NCBI GenBank assembly: GCA_028753945.1 | Contig: JAPNXP010000002.1 | Span: forward strand, 15,135,624 to 15,199,623 | Direction: 5' to 3' | From: Hexactinellida sp. DTS-2022 | Taxonomy: Eukaryota; Porifera; Hexactinellida | Length of the DNA: 64,000 bases | Part shown: positions 1 through 9,975 of the stretch, piece after piece | Numbering within the stretch: position 1 is the first letter of the stretch | Layout: each line of letters starts with the position of its first letter | Made by a program: the position numbers and the translations under genes | The notes under the pieces: generated by a model | Databases searched by the model: none | The model's input: only the letters and a program-made list of their open reading frames with translations | What the model was told of the DNA's origin: nothing

Positions 1-548
1 CAGAATCTATTAAACCAGTCCTCCCCTCTCGCCCAAATAGGCCTTCTGTTATTGCCAATAAAACCAACAGCATCGACAGTAACAATACCAATACTACTAA
101 TAGCACCAATACTACCAATAGCACTATAAATAGCACTAATAGCACTATAAATAGCACTAATAGCACTATAAATAGCGCCAGCAGTAAGTACACTACTACA
201 GACGACAACAGAGCTTATGAGGAGGGCTGTCTGAGTTTCCGAAGCGGAGAGAGTGCCGAGCTAATCGAGAGGGGGGACAGTGGTTGGCTGTGGATGCGGA
301 TACGCAAGGACGAAGGTTGGGTATTCAAAGATAAAGTTAAACTCGAAAGGGGCGCCCCCCCTATACCAGAGAATATAGGGCCAGTGGCCCTTGAGGACTT
401 TAGAGCAGAACACGACGGGAGTATAAGTTTTAAGAAAGGGGACAGTCTACAGATTGTAGAGACCGACAGTGGCTCCGGTTGGACGTGGGTCCGCGTGGGG
501 AAGAAAGAGGGGTGGGTACCAACAGACATGATTAGCGAATGTAAATAA
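1..548 (+). CDS. Tandem SH3-domain protein, 3' end
   Basis: The reading frame is open from base 3 to a TAA at 546-548, so this is the last exon (or exon part) of a gene that begins left of the window. It encodes an Asn/Ser/Thr-rich linker (about residues 20-65) made by an AATAGCACTATA-type repeat, then two SH3 domains. The first has the typical acidic-W-W pattern (GDSGWLWMRIRKDEGWV); the second starts PVALEDFRAEHDGSISF and ends GWVPTDMI, a complete ALYDF-to-hydrophobic SH3 core. SH3 domains bind Pro-rich ligands. Paired C-terminal SH3 domains occur in NADPH-oxidase organiser and SH3PXD2-type adaptors, but the visible part cannot decide between them. A polyA signal AATAAA lies at 658-663. The next gene starts only 160 bp downstream on the same strand. 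Confidence 0.8.
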   Translation, partial: ESIKPVLPSRPNRPSVIANKTNSIDSNNTNTTNSTNTTNSTINSTNSTINSTNSTINSASSKYTTTDDNRAYEEGCLSFRSGESAELIERGDSGWLWMRIRKDEGWVFKDKVKLERGAPPIPENIGPVALEDFRAEHDGSISFKKGDSLQIVETDSGSGWTWVRVGKKEGWVPTDMISECK

Positions 549-707
549 CAACAACAACAACAACAAGGATTTAATGAATTAATGTTAAAATAGTGTAAAT
601 TGTGTGAGTGTATATTTTTGAGCATTTTTCGAGATGTTTAGTTGCAAATTTGAGTGAAATAAACAAAACAGAATATCACAATATATAGAGCCCTAAGTTT
701 TTCTAGA

Positions 708-3700
708 ATGTTCTATAACGAAGAAATAGCAGAATCCTGTCCAGACACAGCTGTCGGAACTGAAACTGAAACTGAAACTGAAACTACAGAATATATCAGC
801 AGTTCCATTAACTACTTTACGTAAGCAATAAGAAGTGTGAAATTAAGTTGTTTACAAATATTTGTTTTCTTTTAGAGGATTGGGATCTGGCTGGCTAGGG
901 AATGTTTGGGAAAAAGCAAAGGAACAAGTAAATACACTTTCTTATAAATACAGTCAGGTCTGCTGCTTATTGTGCACAATGTTTCGTCTGTTTACTTATT
1001 AATAGCTTAAGTATTTAGCTAATCTTAATTCCAATTATAAATCCAGTTATATATAACCAAACTATACACTTCTGTTCACTATTTTTTATCCAAAAAGCGA
1101 TTCCCAACCTTTTTCAACTGTGGACCCCCTATATCAAATATTAGACATTCTGTGGACCCCTCCCATTGACCGTAATACAAATTTTGAGATCTTGTTGACC
1201 CCAGTTTGGGAACCACTGTACTAATGAGATTTTCCTACATTAGGAAAATATCTAAATATTGTTTGATAGGACCCGTGACGTAATATAGTGCCTTCTTCGG
1301 AACCCATATTATTGGTGCATGGTACCTGTACAGTAGAACTCGGTTAATACGTACTAGTGTGTACAAGTTAGTATGTAATAACCGAGTTCTACTGTATTTG
1401 TTTTAGTACCCCTACTGCCATATATGGACCACTGTTTGGGAACCACTGGGTTAAACAGTTCAATCGGTTAGGGTTAAACAATGCCCGTATATATCAAGCA
1501 AATTATTATTGTTACTCTTACTGCTCTTTTAATGGAACTGGAATTGATGAAACCAAACAATGTAAGTTGGTTATACTATTCTAATGTGATAAGGTACTAA
1601 TACTAACCCAATAAATTTAAATTTAAATTTAATATTTAATAGAAAATATGCAAACCAAACTTAGTATAAGAAGAAGCACAAATAATCTTGTTGTTGTCTG
1701 TCACTGTTATTCCTCTGGGTTCTATTCTCCTATCTTCTTCCTGCGTATTTCCCAGTGTGTGTAGCAGAGCTCCTTCTCGAGAGAATACTTTGATGGAATT
1801 AGTCAAGAGGTCGCTAATGAGGATATTCTGCTGTTTGTCGAAACAGAAGAAGTATCCTTCTTCAACTTGTTCGTTTCCCTGTGTGCCACGTGTTATGAGG
1901 GAGCGGAGTTTCTCACCAGATTGTGAGAACACATGGAGACACGGGTTGTCTTTATAGCTGAGAACAAATACCTCATTGCCCAGTAGTTTGATACCATATG
2001 GCCCTGTCATACTGGCATGCGATATGGACAGTTGAAACTCGAGTTTATGGGTCATTACTACTACTCTGTTATTACCACAATCTGCTATAAACAGAGACCC
2101 GTTAGGCGCAACTGTGAGTTGTCGAGGATAATTGAACTTTCCCTTACCTGTTCCTTGCTTGCCTACCTTTCTTATTAACCGGAAACCTGGCAACTTAAAG
2201 TGGAGAATGGAATGCAGGGCTGAGTCACTCACATACACCTCATCCCCATTAATGGCTATGCCTTCTGGTCGCTCAACTTGTCCCTTACAGAATGTATTAA
2301 TGTATTCTCCTGTAACAGAGAATACAGTAATACAATGATTGATTGAAAATTGATGTCCGTTTACCACATATATGAGCTGAGTTCGCTCATCAAAAGCTAT
2401 TGCGTTAGGGGAGACAGATTCATCCATAAAATTTCGTATCTTCCACACTGAGATCCGAGGTTGTAGGAGTGCGGGGTAGTTCGGAACTGGAACTGGAACT
2501 ATCTCCCTCTCTGCCAGGTGTCCCAGTGCAGAGATGGTCTCCTCCAGCTGTTGAGTGTGGCACTCAAACAACACCTCCACTTCTCTCTCCGACACCTCCA
2601 GCTGTGCCATCCGAGTCTCGATCTCCGCTACCATTCTCTCCCGCATGGAGCGGAGCAGGTTCTCCTTCATTTGGGTTTGGAGATTAGCTCTCGTGTCGGC
2701 CAGCTCTCTCACCGTCCGAACGCGAGTTGTGGTCGCGGCGCGTCTCTCCTCCTGTCTCTCTCGGTGCTCGGCGATCAGCTGTTCCCGTCTGCGGTTGAGA
2801 CAGACGATCAGCTGATCGAACTTCGCGTGAATGCGAGCCTCGATCGGGTCCGTGGGGAGGGGAACTTCTGGGTACCGTTCTGCCATTTGTGCTCTGTATT
2901 AGGTTGGTTGTGAGACTGTTAGGTTGCTGTGTGTATAATTGTGTGAGCAGAGACAGTAGCATTACTTATAGTCCCGTGTGTAGCAGAATATACTCTGGCA
3001 ACATTGTGACTAATAAGCAGATTCGTGGAAGAATATCTGTTTTGATGGAACAGAGTTCTCTCACGAGACAGAAAGTTCCCACGCTCGAGACACAACTCTG
3101 TTGTTTGTTCCAGTTTATAGAAAGTGTATAGTTGCAGTTTAATGGAAAGTGTATAGTTGCAATTCTTAATAATCAAAACTTCCCATTCAAAGAGGATACT
3201 TCTTCTGTTTCGACAAACAGCAGAATATCCTAATTAGCGACTATGTAGCTAATTCCATTAAAGTATTCTCTCGAGAAGGAGCTCTGCTACACACACTGGG
3301 AAATACACAGGAAGAAGATAGGATAATACACCCACAAGGAATAACAGTGACAGACAACAAGATTATTTGTACTTCTCTTCGTACTAAGTTTTGTTTGCAT
3401 ATTTTCTATTAAATAATTAATTAATTAAATTTGTTACTTTATTAATTGTCAAGCTCTTGGGTTTAATCTTATTTGAGTATCTTATACCCATATTTTAAGC
3501 GCGGTCTCTATTTTATTGCTGTTGACAAGTTATGAATTCAACTTGTTTGTTCAAGTTTTAATTCCACTAATCTAACTAAGTATTCTTATAGAATAGTACA
3601 GTAAAGCAACCTTACTCCGTATTTTTAAGAAATTATTATTTTCACAATTTTGCCATATGGGGTCTAATAGTTCCTCATTCACTGTTAATATGAAAACTAT

Positions 3701-6700
3701 TCATTATGAACAAGCCCTATGGTCCCAAATTAACAACTTACATAGAACTTGTATTAAGTTGAGTTCGCTTATTATGAAGTCTCTCTATTATGAACACAAT
3801 ATTGGTCCCTAGTAAAATAACCTGACTGTATACACATACATACATAATACAGAGAATGTGTTAATACAATGTGTAGTCTAGTGTCGCTATTTCTGCTACC
3901 AAGAGGGACCTAACTGAGTTTGTAACTACTATTCACAGAGATACCAGCAATGCCGTTTGTGTAGTCGGAGATTCTGCGATAGCTTTAACAGAAAAGATTG
4001 TGGTTAGTACAGTAGACCCTTGTTAGTAGGAACACGGATAAGGGAAATATCAGTTAAGGAGTACAAGGTTTAATTCCCCTAGGCCCTAGCCTATACAAAT
4101 GCATGTAAGTGACTCCGGTTAATATTATTTCCGGAAAATACGAACAAATTATTACGTTCATATTACGATATTCTACTGTATTTGTTGGAATTATTAGAAC
4201 TGGTAAGAGCTACAAAATTGTAATTTGGCAGGTTATCTAATAACAAATTTAAATATATAAGAAAACGACGAATTATAATTATAGTATTGAGAAAGCCAAT
4301 GTTACAAACTTTCTATTTGTAGCAATCAGCTGATGGTTTTGGGAGTCGAGACAATTCCAATGACACCAGTTAGTTGCCTAGCAAATAATCTCGATTATTT
4401 CATTATATTATATGCTGAATAGTTGGTATAGGTATTGGAAAGTTTTTAGAAAATCTTTTGAATAAAACTCAAGAATCTACAAACCAGTACACCCCATTCA
4501 AGGTACAAATAGTGTTTAATTATATTGTTTTATATTAATTTGTATTTATTTGGTATTAAATAGGAGAGATTGCATCAAATGCAAACTAACTTGGCTACTT
4601 ATACAGAAGAACCGAATAGTAAGTTGGTTCTAAATAATAAATATATAAAATCTACTGGGAAGTAATTTATAAGAAATCCCAAATTCATGGAAATTTTGAA
4701 TGGTACTAGCATGAACACGGTTAAAAAAACGAAATTCCGGTTAATATGAACACTATTTCAGTCCCTTTTAAAGCTTTTAAATGCAAATGACACTAGTTAA
4801 TACGAATTCCCGATAAGGTGAACGCATTTTTGATGGTCCCCTGATGTTCCTACTAACGAGGTTCTACTATAGATATTTATTTTAGTTCTACTTATATAAT
4901 ACAGTGGAATTATACAAGTAATTGATTGACGGTTTATTTGTTAGATAGCGATTGTTATAATGACTGGGATTCTAATTTTAACGTTGAAGAGTTTAAAGAA
5001 AGAATTTCTGAATTGTTGGTTGAGAACTCAGAAGTTAAAAAGATACATTCCAAACTTGTAAGTTCCAAATTAGAATCGGTTAGGTTTCAGTTGTTTAGTT
5101 CTGTTTCATATTAGGTTCCTTCTGTAACTAACTACTCACTTTTCTGGAAAAGATACTTTTACTGGGAACAAATTATCAGACAAGTAAGATTTCTACTTAA
5201 TTAATTAACTACTTATAACGGTACAGTCGAAACCGGTTTTTTATAACCAAATCTTTGCACGAAATAACTAAGAAAAATCCGATAGTTAGAATAAAGTTAA
5301 TAAACTGATTGAAAATAAAACAAAATTGGGGAATTTCTTCCACAATTATAATAAATAGTTAGTTAGAAAAAAACCGGTGTTAGAAAAAACCGGTTTCCAC
5401 TCTACATGAAATGGTGATTATTCGAACTTGAGTGCAGTATGGTTTGTTGGGAATAAAACTGTTTATAGGAATTAAACTAACATAATTACTAACTTGGAAT
5501 AGAGCAATTTTGTTGTTGTTTACTGTTTACAGGAAGAAGAGAGAACTCAAAATTTGATGAACAAAGAAACTGAGTATGGTTGGGATTCGGACTCAGGTTA
5601 AATATGAAATATTTATTTTAAACAAATACATTGTTATTGTTGTTATTTAGATATAGAAACACCTACAAATGATAGGAAAAAGTTTAATTTAAATGCTGCG
5701 ACTGAAAATCCAGAAAGTCCAGCATCCTCAATTTCATTTCAAGTGAGTTATTTTATAAACTCTGTTAATAGGAACACGGATAAGGGGAATATCTGTAAGG
5801 AGTACAAGGTTAATTCCCCTAGCCTATACAAATGCATGCAAGTGACTTCAATTTGTTTTGTAATTAGAAAACACCTTATAAATACATAATCCATTGCAAT
5901 TTCAATACCCATGACCGACTTATTTTACCCTTAATACGAACATATTTCAAAGGTCCCCTGGTGTTCCTATTAACAGAGTCTACTGTATTAGTACAATCGA
6001 CTCCGCTTAATTGGATCACTTTAGTCCTAGGATAATTTAACTCTATTAAACGCAGAACCCAATTAACCGAAGTATTGCAAGTCAATATTATTACAACCGG
6101 TATCCACTGTATCCTATATATATACGTGTATATGTAATTATGTATACATTGTGTATGTACAGTAGATGTCGGACATGCCGGTTATAAGCACATCAAGTGC
6201 AGTTCCCGACGATGTGCTTATAAGTTAATACCGGCATCCACTGTATAGACTACTAAATATATCAACTGTATACACTGTATATAGCAAATCGGGTCCCCGG
6301 ATGTCGGTGACGTAGAGTCTGACGACTCTAAGGACTCGCGACAGGATAACGGGAGTTCGGCCGACAGCTTTGTGTCCATAGAGGAACCGGACGAATCCGT
6401 GAGCGGATCCATTTCTACCAAGGAAATACTAGCGCAGAAAATAGCCATGGCTACCAATGTTAAAATTAAACGGTCAAATGGTATGTGAACTATTGATATA
6501 CGAATGTGCTTATGGATTAGAAAACCCATTCAAAATCCATAATACAGTAGAACCTCGTTAGTAAGAACAAGGTTATACGAACAATATTTCAGTCACTTTC
6601 AAAGCCTTTTAAATACAAATGATAATGGTTAATACAATGCCGGAAATACGAACATTATTTCAGTCCCCTTCAAAGCCTTTTCAATACAAATGATATTGGT

Positions 6701-7446
6701 TAATACGAATTCCGGATAAGGCGAACACATTTTGACTGTCCCCTGGTGTTCGTACTAACGAAGTTCTACTGTACTATACAGTCGCATTTAGCACGAAATT
6801 TGCTTGCTAATAGGCGACTTGCTAATAGAGGAACAGAATTAAAATGCTATTTATACGATCCAATGAGTTGTGTGCTGTTATCTGACTGTCGGTAGATTCG
6901 TCAGCTGACACCAGTAGCGACAGCATAATGGTTATCGACCCGCCAGAGATCGAGAGTGTGTCTCCCAAACAGAAGCATAAGGACCGTAGTAGTAGCAGTG
7001 AGGGTAAGGCCACTGTGATGGAGTTTATACAGAACATGACCATAGGCAGTCCCACCAAAGGAAAGGATACGGGAAAAGTAAGTTGTATTATGTAGGGTTA
7101 AATACAGTAGCTCTTGTTAATAAGAACACGGATAAGGGGATATCGGTTAAGGAGTACAAGGTTTAATTCCCCTAGCCTATACATATGAATGCAAGTGACT
7201 CCAGTTAATACGACAAATTTTGTTGATCCCTTGGTGTTCGTATTAACGAGAATCTACTGTATATCGGCCAACACTTTTCTAATGTAATTTTATGACACTG
7301 GCAAGGAAAAAATTTTAACATCAAAAATACACCTTTGCGAAGCCGGGTTTTTATATTGTGTTGGCCGATATATAAGTAAGCCAATTTTGTTATTAATTAT
7401 TTATTTGGTTTTATTTTAGAAAGAAGAATGGCCAGATTGGGACTAG
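708..7446 (+). CDS. BSDC1: BSD domain-containing protein 1 homologue
   Basis: Exons I can join in phase: 708-820, 876-927, 3904-4002, 4323-4368, 4432-4502, 4564-4618, 4945-5057, 5115-5183, 5533-5596, 5651-5742, 6285-6480, 6896-7077, 7420-7446. The product matches animal BSDC1 along its length: an N-terminal GSGWLGNVWEKAKEQ block, RDLTEFVTTIHRDTSNAV, then the BSD domain (FKERISELLVENSEV ... LFWKRYFYWEQI) with the diagnostic FW and YFY, an acidic Ser-rich tail, and a C-terminal EEWPDWD like the vertebrate EWEDWE end. BSD domains occur in TFIIH p62 and synapse-associated proteins; the molecular role of BSDC1 is poorly known. A short block between exons 2 and 3 is missing; 1498-1560 is an in-phase candidate exon with a good donor. 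About 393 codons without it. The intron at 928-3903 contains an NHL gene on the other strand. AATAAA at 7530-7535. Confidence 0.85.
1090..1450. mobile_element. hAT-like non-autonomous element remnant
   Basis: The left part reads GCGATTCCCAACCTTTTT with a GTGGACCCC stretch, and TTTGGGAACCACTG occurs twice on the right (about 1207 and 1437). This is the end pattern of widespread hAT-type repeats. The two right ends suggest one element interrupted by or next to another; a family H palindrome (1332-1394) lies between them. A related left-end fragment is at 60090-60108. Confidence 0.45.
1332..1394. repeat. Palindromic element, family H
   Basis: Short inverted repeat: CAGTAGAACTCGGTTAATACGTAC pairs with GTATGTAATAACCGAGTTCTACTG, flanked by TA. 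Longer, decayed relatives with the same CTCGGTT and GTACGTTATAACCGAG ends are at about 14790-14980, 44234-44300 and 54624-54760. Confidence 0.6.
1636..2886 (-). CDS. Coiled-coil / NHL-repeat protein (nested in BSDC1 intron)
   Basis: Intronless 416-residue frame. Residues about 15-130 are charged and heptad-rich (coiled coil), followed by a PVPVPNYP linker and then NHL-type beta-propeller repeats from about residue 160 to the end (RPEGIAINGDEVYVSDS, YPRQLTVAPNGSLFIADCGNNRVV, EPRGITVTDNNKIICAS). The layout is that of TRIM-NHL proteins without RING and B-boxes, so ubiquitin-ligase activity cannot be claimed; NHL propellers usually bind protein or RNA. It is a paralogue of the gene at 20301-21536: both have FDxLIxxLxxRR near the N-terminus. 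It lies antisense in the large BSDC1 intron, and an inverted copy of its 3' end sits about 300 bp upstream. Lack of introns is consistent with a retrocopy origin (inference). Confidence 0.85.
   Translation of the reverse strand: MAERYPEVPLPTDPIEARIHAKFDQLIVCLNRRREQLIAEHRERQEERRAATTTRVRTVRELADTRANLQTQMKENLLRSMRERMVAEIETRMAQLEVSEREVEVLFECHTQQLEETISALGHLAEREIVPVPVPNYPALLQPRISVWKIRNFMDESVSPNAIAFDERTQLIYVVNGHQFSINHCITVFSVTGEYINTFCKGQVERPEGIAINGDEVYVSDSALHSILHFKLPGFRLIRKVGKQGTGKGKFNYPRQLTVAPNGSLFIADCGNNRVVVMTHKLEFQLSISHASMTGPYGIKLLGNEVFVLSYKDNPCLHVFSQSGEKLRSLITRGTQGNEQVEEGYFFCFDKQQNILISDLLTNSIKVFSREGALLHTLGNTQEEDRRIEPRGITVTDNNKIICASSYTKFGLHIFY
3190..3412 (+). pseudogene. Inverted 3'-end copy of the NHL gene
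   Basis: This segment is about 90% identical by eye to the reverse complement of about 1640-1862, the last 75 or so codons of the neighbouring NHL gene. It encodes VFSREGALLHTLGNTQEED and the terminal HIFY-stop, with one codon deleted and several substitutions. There is no start codon or upstream coding part. It lies in the BSDC1 intron in BSDC1 orientation. Confidence 0.8.
3680..3828. repeat. Palindromic element, family F (5'-truncated)
   Basis: Ends in CCTGACTG before TA and contains the family core (ACAAGCCCTATGGTCCC ... CATAATAAAATAACC). Other family F copies: 11132-11277, 12088-12267, 14372-14539, 18550-18730, 18771-18955, 28558-28747, 39554-39743, 44705-44898, 50545-50697 and 56085-56230. 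Confidence 0.65.
4008..4185. repeat. Palindromic element, family B
   Basis: Begins CAGTAGACCCTTGTTAGTAGG after TA and contains the reverse family core (AAGGAGTACAAGGTTTAATT, CCCTAGCCTATACAAATGCATG). The right end is decayed. Another BSDC1 intron holds a second decayed copy at about 5755-5990. Confidence 0.55.
5224..5402. repeat. Palindromic element, family K
   Basis: Starts CAGTCGAAACCGGTTTTTTA and ends AACCGGTTTCCACT, with an internal run of ATTGAAAATAAAACAAAATTGG. Family K copies are also at 33524-33712 and 60141-60274; a variant with TCCGATTT arms is at 57018-57192. Confidence 0.6.
6545..6771. repeat. Palindromic element, family A, duplicated core
   Basis: Runs from CAGTAGAACCTCGTTAGTA to GTTCTACTG between TA dinucleotides. 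The inner block (ATTTCAGTCCCCTTCAAAGCC) is present twice in tandem, which makes this copy longer than the 155-bp norm. Located in the last large BSDC1 intron, 125 bp upstream of exon 6896-7077. Confidence 0.75.
7105..7259. repeat. Palindromic element, family B
   Basis: Well bounded: TA, CAGTAGCTCTTGTTAATAAG at the left, GAGAATCTACTG, TA at the right. It abuts a family I hairpin (7261-7373). Confidence 0.7.
7261..7373. repeat. Hairpin element, family I
   Basis: Arms ATCGGCCAACACTTTTCTAAT and its complement TATTGTGTTGGCCGATAT with AAAATTTTAACATCAAAAAT between. Further copies: 14545-14632, 16376-16480, 25606-25712, 36178-36265, 42150-42268, 47322-47423, 52801-52885 and 55551-55722. These lack the CAGT/ACTG ends of families A-G. 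Confidence 0.7.
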
Positions 7447-7871
7447 TATATTTGTATATTTTCTGTCAAGTTATACAACTCTCTGAATAATAATAATTGT
7501 GGTTTGTTTCAATCTAATCTATATTCATAAATAAACTTTTAATGTCTACATTTGCAGTAATTTTCTACCATTCAGCACAAATTTCAGTTGTAATGAAAAT
7601 AATTCACGAGTCGTAATGATGATTGAGGGGGTATGTATAACTAATTAATTTACACCTAGGTTGATCTATGATCATGGTGCTTTGCTAGTTTGTTTATACT
7701 AATGAGAAAATGCTGTAACGGACTTATGGCATACAGGTGTGTTCGTCTAAAAAATGACTCGATTATTTTTCATCTTCAAACGAGCATTTAACGTCAAATA
7801 TATTCCTCTAATAGCAATACCTATTAGCAAGCAAATTCGTGCATGATGGGACTCCATTGTATTCCTATTAT

Positions 7872-8030
7872 TATAAGAGTTTACTTATCCACCGATCATC
7901 GGCGTTTGTATTAAAAAACCTCGCTACTTTCTACCGATTGTTTTCTTATGTTTATAAAAAACACCATCGGTAGAAACTAGCGAGGTCATTTAATACAAAC
8001 GCCGATGATCGGTGGATAAGTAAATTCTTA
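7872..8030. repeat. Long hairpin element, family J
   Basis: Near-perfect inverted repeat with arms of about 65 bp: TTTACTTATCCACCGATCAT at the left mirrors ATGATCGGTGGATAAGTAAA at the right, separated by an AT-rich loop. A second copy is at 11288-11443 in a PRIM2 intron with GATCATCGGCG conserved in both arms. Confidence 0.8.
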
Positions 8031-8407
8031 TAATAATTACTTCTGTCACTTATTGCATTTTTGTAAACTGAAATTCAAACTTTCTGTCCAAGTATAAAAT
8101 AATTGAACCCATTTCAATATTATCAATTCACTAACATTTTTAACAATTTTTTTCTTCAATCAATAAACCAAACCAAGAAGGCCTTACTTAATTATCGGTC
8201 AACCCCCTTTCATTATAAAACCCCAGCTTCACAATACGAATTTTCATGTTAACAAAATTACCTTTTATTTCCGACATAAGCAATTCAACTAAGAATTGCA
8301 TTTTTAACCTAGCATGTTACACTTCATGTAATTAATTAACTGACTAATTGGAAGTTAAATCAATTGATAAATTTCCTGTAAGAAATCGAGTGATCCTCCA
8401 AATTTAC

Positions 8408-8900
8408 TATTAGACGAGCCCTTCGGTCACGGTCGCTTTGCGACGGATCGGTGCTACGCACCTCAAGTTAAAGGCTTACTCCTCACTAAACCATAGTTAT
8501 ATAGTTAGTAAATATTTGTTGTACAGTGGTGTTCGCCTAATAGCAAGTCGCATTTTGCACGAAATATCCTTGCTAATAGGCGAACTTGCTATTAGAGGAA
8601 CAAAATTAACATTAAATGCTCGCTTGGAGACAAAAAATAACTTGCTAATAGAGCAATTGCTATTTGGCGAACACTACTGTATATCCCTTTCTACCATTTT
8701 CAATATATTTAACTTGTTTACCTATAATTCCCGTTGGAAGCTGGCTTCTGATTTCATTTGGAATTTTCATTAATTTGTTTACTTATTTTGTAACAACAAT
8801 AATAAATATTAGTATTAGAAAATTTAAAATGTGTATTCGAAACCAGCATACTTGTTTACCTATAATAACATTTTGATTTTTGAAAGTTAGTTTCTATCTC
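8408..8900 (+). repeat. GC-rich stacked-hairpin module with AT-rich tail
   Basis: Within very AT-rich DNA, 8415-8472 contains consecutive small hairpins: GAGCCCTTCGG (a cTTCGg tetraloop), GTCGCTTTGCGAC and GGTGCTACGCACC. The tail includes CCCTTTCTACCATTTTC and CAGCATACTTGTTTACCTAT. The same order of blocks is found in reverse at 45180-45715, so this is a dispersed repeat. A family E palindrome (8524-8679) has inserted in this copy. The TTCGG hairpin alone also occurs at about 8978-8995 and 21622-21640. Confidence 0.65.
8524..8679. repeat. Palindromic element, family E
   Basis: TA, CAGTGGTGTTCGCCTAATAG ... GGCGAACACTACTG, TA. Other copies: 12931-13110, 21910-22095, 27616-27934 (interrupted), 37536-37650 (partial), 41571-41759 and 58000-58179. 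Confidence 0.8.
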
Positions 8901-9052
8901 AATTATAAATGCGGTTTCTTTCCCCCCTCTCTTTAATACAAACCGGACAAACAAACAACAATCGAGTTTTAATAATACAAGCCCTTCGGTCTCGATCACT
9001 ATCTCACATGCATTATACACTATAATCTCATGGGTTATACGTACGGTGTATT

Positions 9053-9064
9053 GTACTATATAAA
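9053..9064 (+). promoter_or_regulatory. TATA box of the avidin-like gene
   Basis: CTATATAAAG lies about 60 bp upstream of the ATG at 9122, the right place for a TATA element with a short 5' UTR. No other motif is clear. Confidence 0.5.
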
Positions 9065-9121
9065 GAGGTAGCTACTTACTCATGATTAATATACAACTAC
9101 TGCAACTAACTCACAACAAGA

Positions 9122-9595
9122 ATGGCAAAAGAATCAAGCGCGAATAGCGATTGGATGCAGGGAAAATGGTGGGCCGCGTCTTCTGGATTTCATTTCGAAA
9201 TAACCTGTGTGTCCCCTGACGGGAGTCTGAGTGGGGCCATTTGGCTAGAACGAATTGAAACTCCTGAAAACAAATTCAATCTCAACGGTAGATACGATGA
9301 TAATGCAAAGACGTGGGGATTCGTTGTTGCCTGGTGCAATGGAATTTCCCAATATGACTCTACAACGAGTTATATTCTCTCCAATTCAACTGTTGAGGGT
9401 CAACGAGTTATGAAATGTGATTGGTTGAAACGCGATAAAGTGGAACCTGAGGACACGTGGGAAAACACAACTTTAGGAAGGAACTTTTTCGTACATGTTT
9501 CCTCGGACGCGAAAGCGTTATTCCCTTCAGACTGCGCTTGTGTCCTTACAGAGAACGGGTGTTCTCACCCAGTTAAGCTGGCAAAGAAGGTTTAA
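9122..9595 (+). CDS. Avidin-family biotin-binding-like protein
   Basis: Single-exon, 157-residue protein. It carries the avidin/streptavidin beta-barrel signature: GKWW near residue 15, an SPDGSLSGAIW strand, LNGRYDD, GFVVAW (position of the biotin-contacting Trp), STTSYI (Ser/Thr strand), MKCDWL (second Trp) and DTWENTTLGRNFF (inter-subunit Trp and the family's WxxTxxGxxxF). Known avidins are tetrameric or dimeric biotin binders; the binding Trp residues are visible, so biotin binding is plausible but inferred. There is no signal peptide (MAKESSANSDW start), unlike secreted avidins, so it may be intracellular. A CDCAC-type Cys pair (PSDCACVLTENGC) in the C-terminal extension is unusual. A TATA box lies upstream and AATAAA near 9713. 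Absence of introns is compatible with lateral or retro origin, not proof. Confidence 0.85.
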   Translation: MAKESSANSDWMQGKWWAASSGFHFEITCVSPDGSLSGAIWLERIETPENKFNLNGRYDDNAKTWGFVVAWCNGISQYDSTTSYILSNSTVEGQRVMKCDWLKRDKVEPEDTWENTTLGRNFFVHVSSDAKALFPSDCACVLTENGCSHPVKLAKKV

Positions 9596-9656
9596 CTGAT
9601 ATAGTACATGTACAGTCTATAGGATTGGTATAGTACAAGTCTATAGGATTGATATA

Positions 9657-9677
9657 GTGTGTGTGTGTGTGTGTGTT
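9657..9677. repeat. (TG)n microsatellite
   Basis: About ten TG units in the 3' flank of the avidin-like gene, before its polyA signal. Confidence 0.9.
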
Positions 9678-9975
9678 TAGATTTATTAGTTATGATTAGT
9701 TTGTGTGATAGTAATAAACCTAAATATATTGAGTTCTTATTTTAAGGGAATATTTTAAAGTCGAGTCTCGTTAGTAGGAACATCAGGGGCTGGCGAAATT
9801 GTTCCCCTTATCTAATTCGTTTTAACAGGTATCAATTGGTTTTGAAAGGCTTTGAAGGGAACAAAAAAATGCCCGAATTTGTATTATTTTATACAAAAGT
9901 GACAATTAATCAACACAAGTGACCGTGTAGCTAGTCTCTAACAACAACAACAAACAACAACAACAACAACAAATA

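Larger units (their letters stand above)
7447..9121. other. Gene-free stretch between BSDC1 and avidin-like gene
   Basis: I find no coding exon here. It holds the family J hairpin (7872-8030), the GC-hairpin module with its AT-rich tail (8408-8900), a family E palindrome inside that module, and a promoter-like TATA sequence just before the avidin-like gene. Confidence 0.6.
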
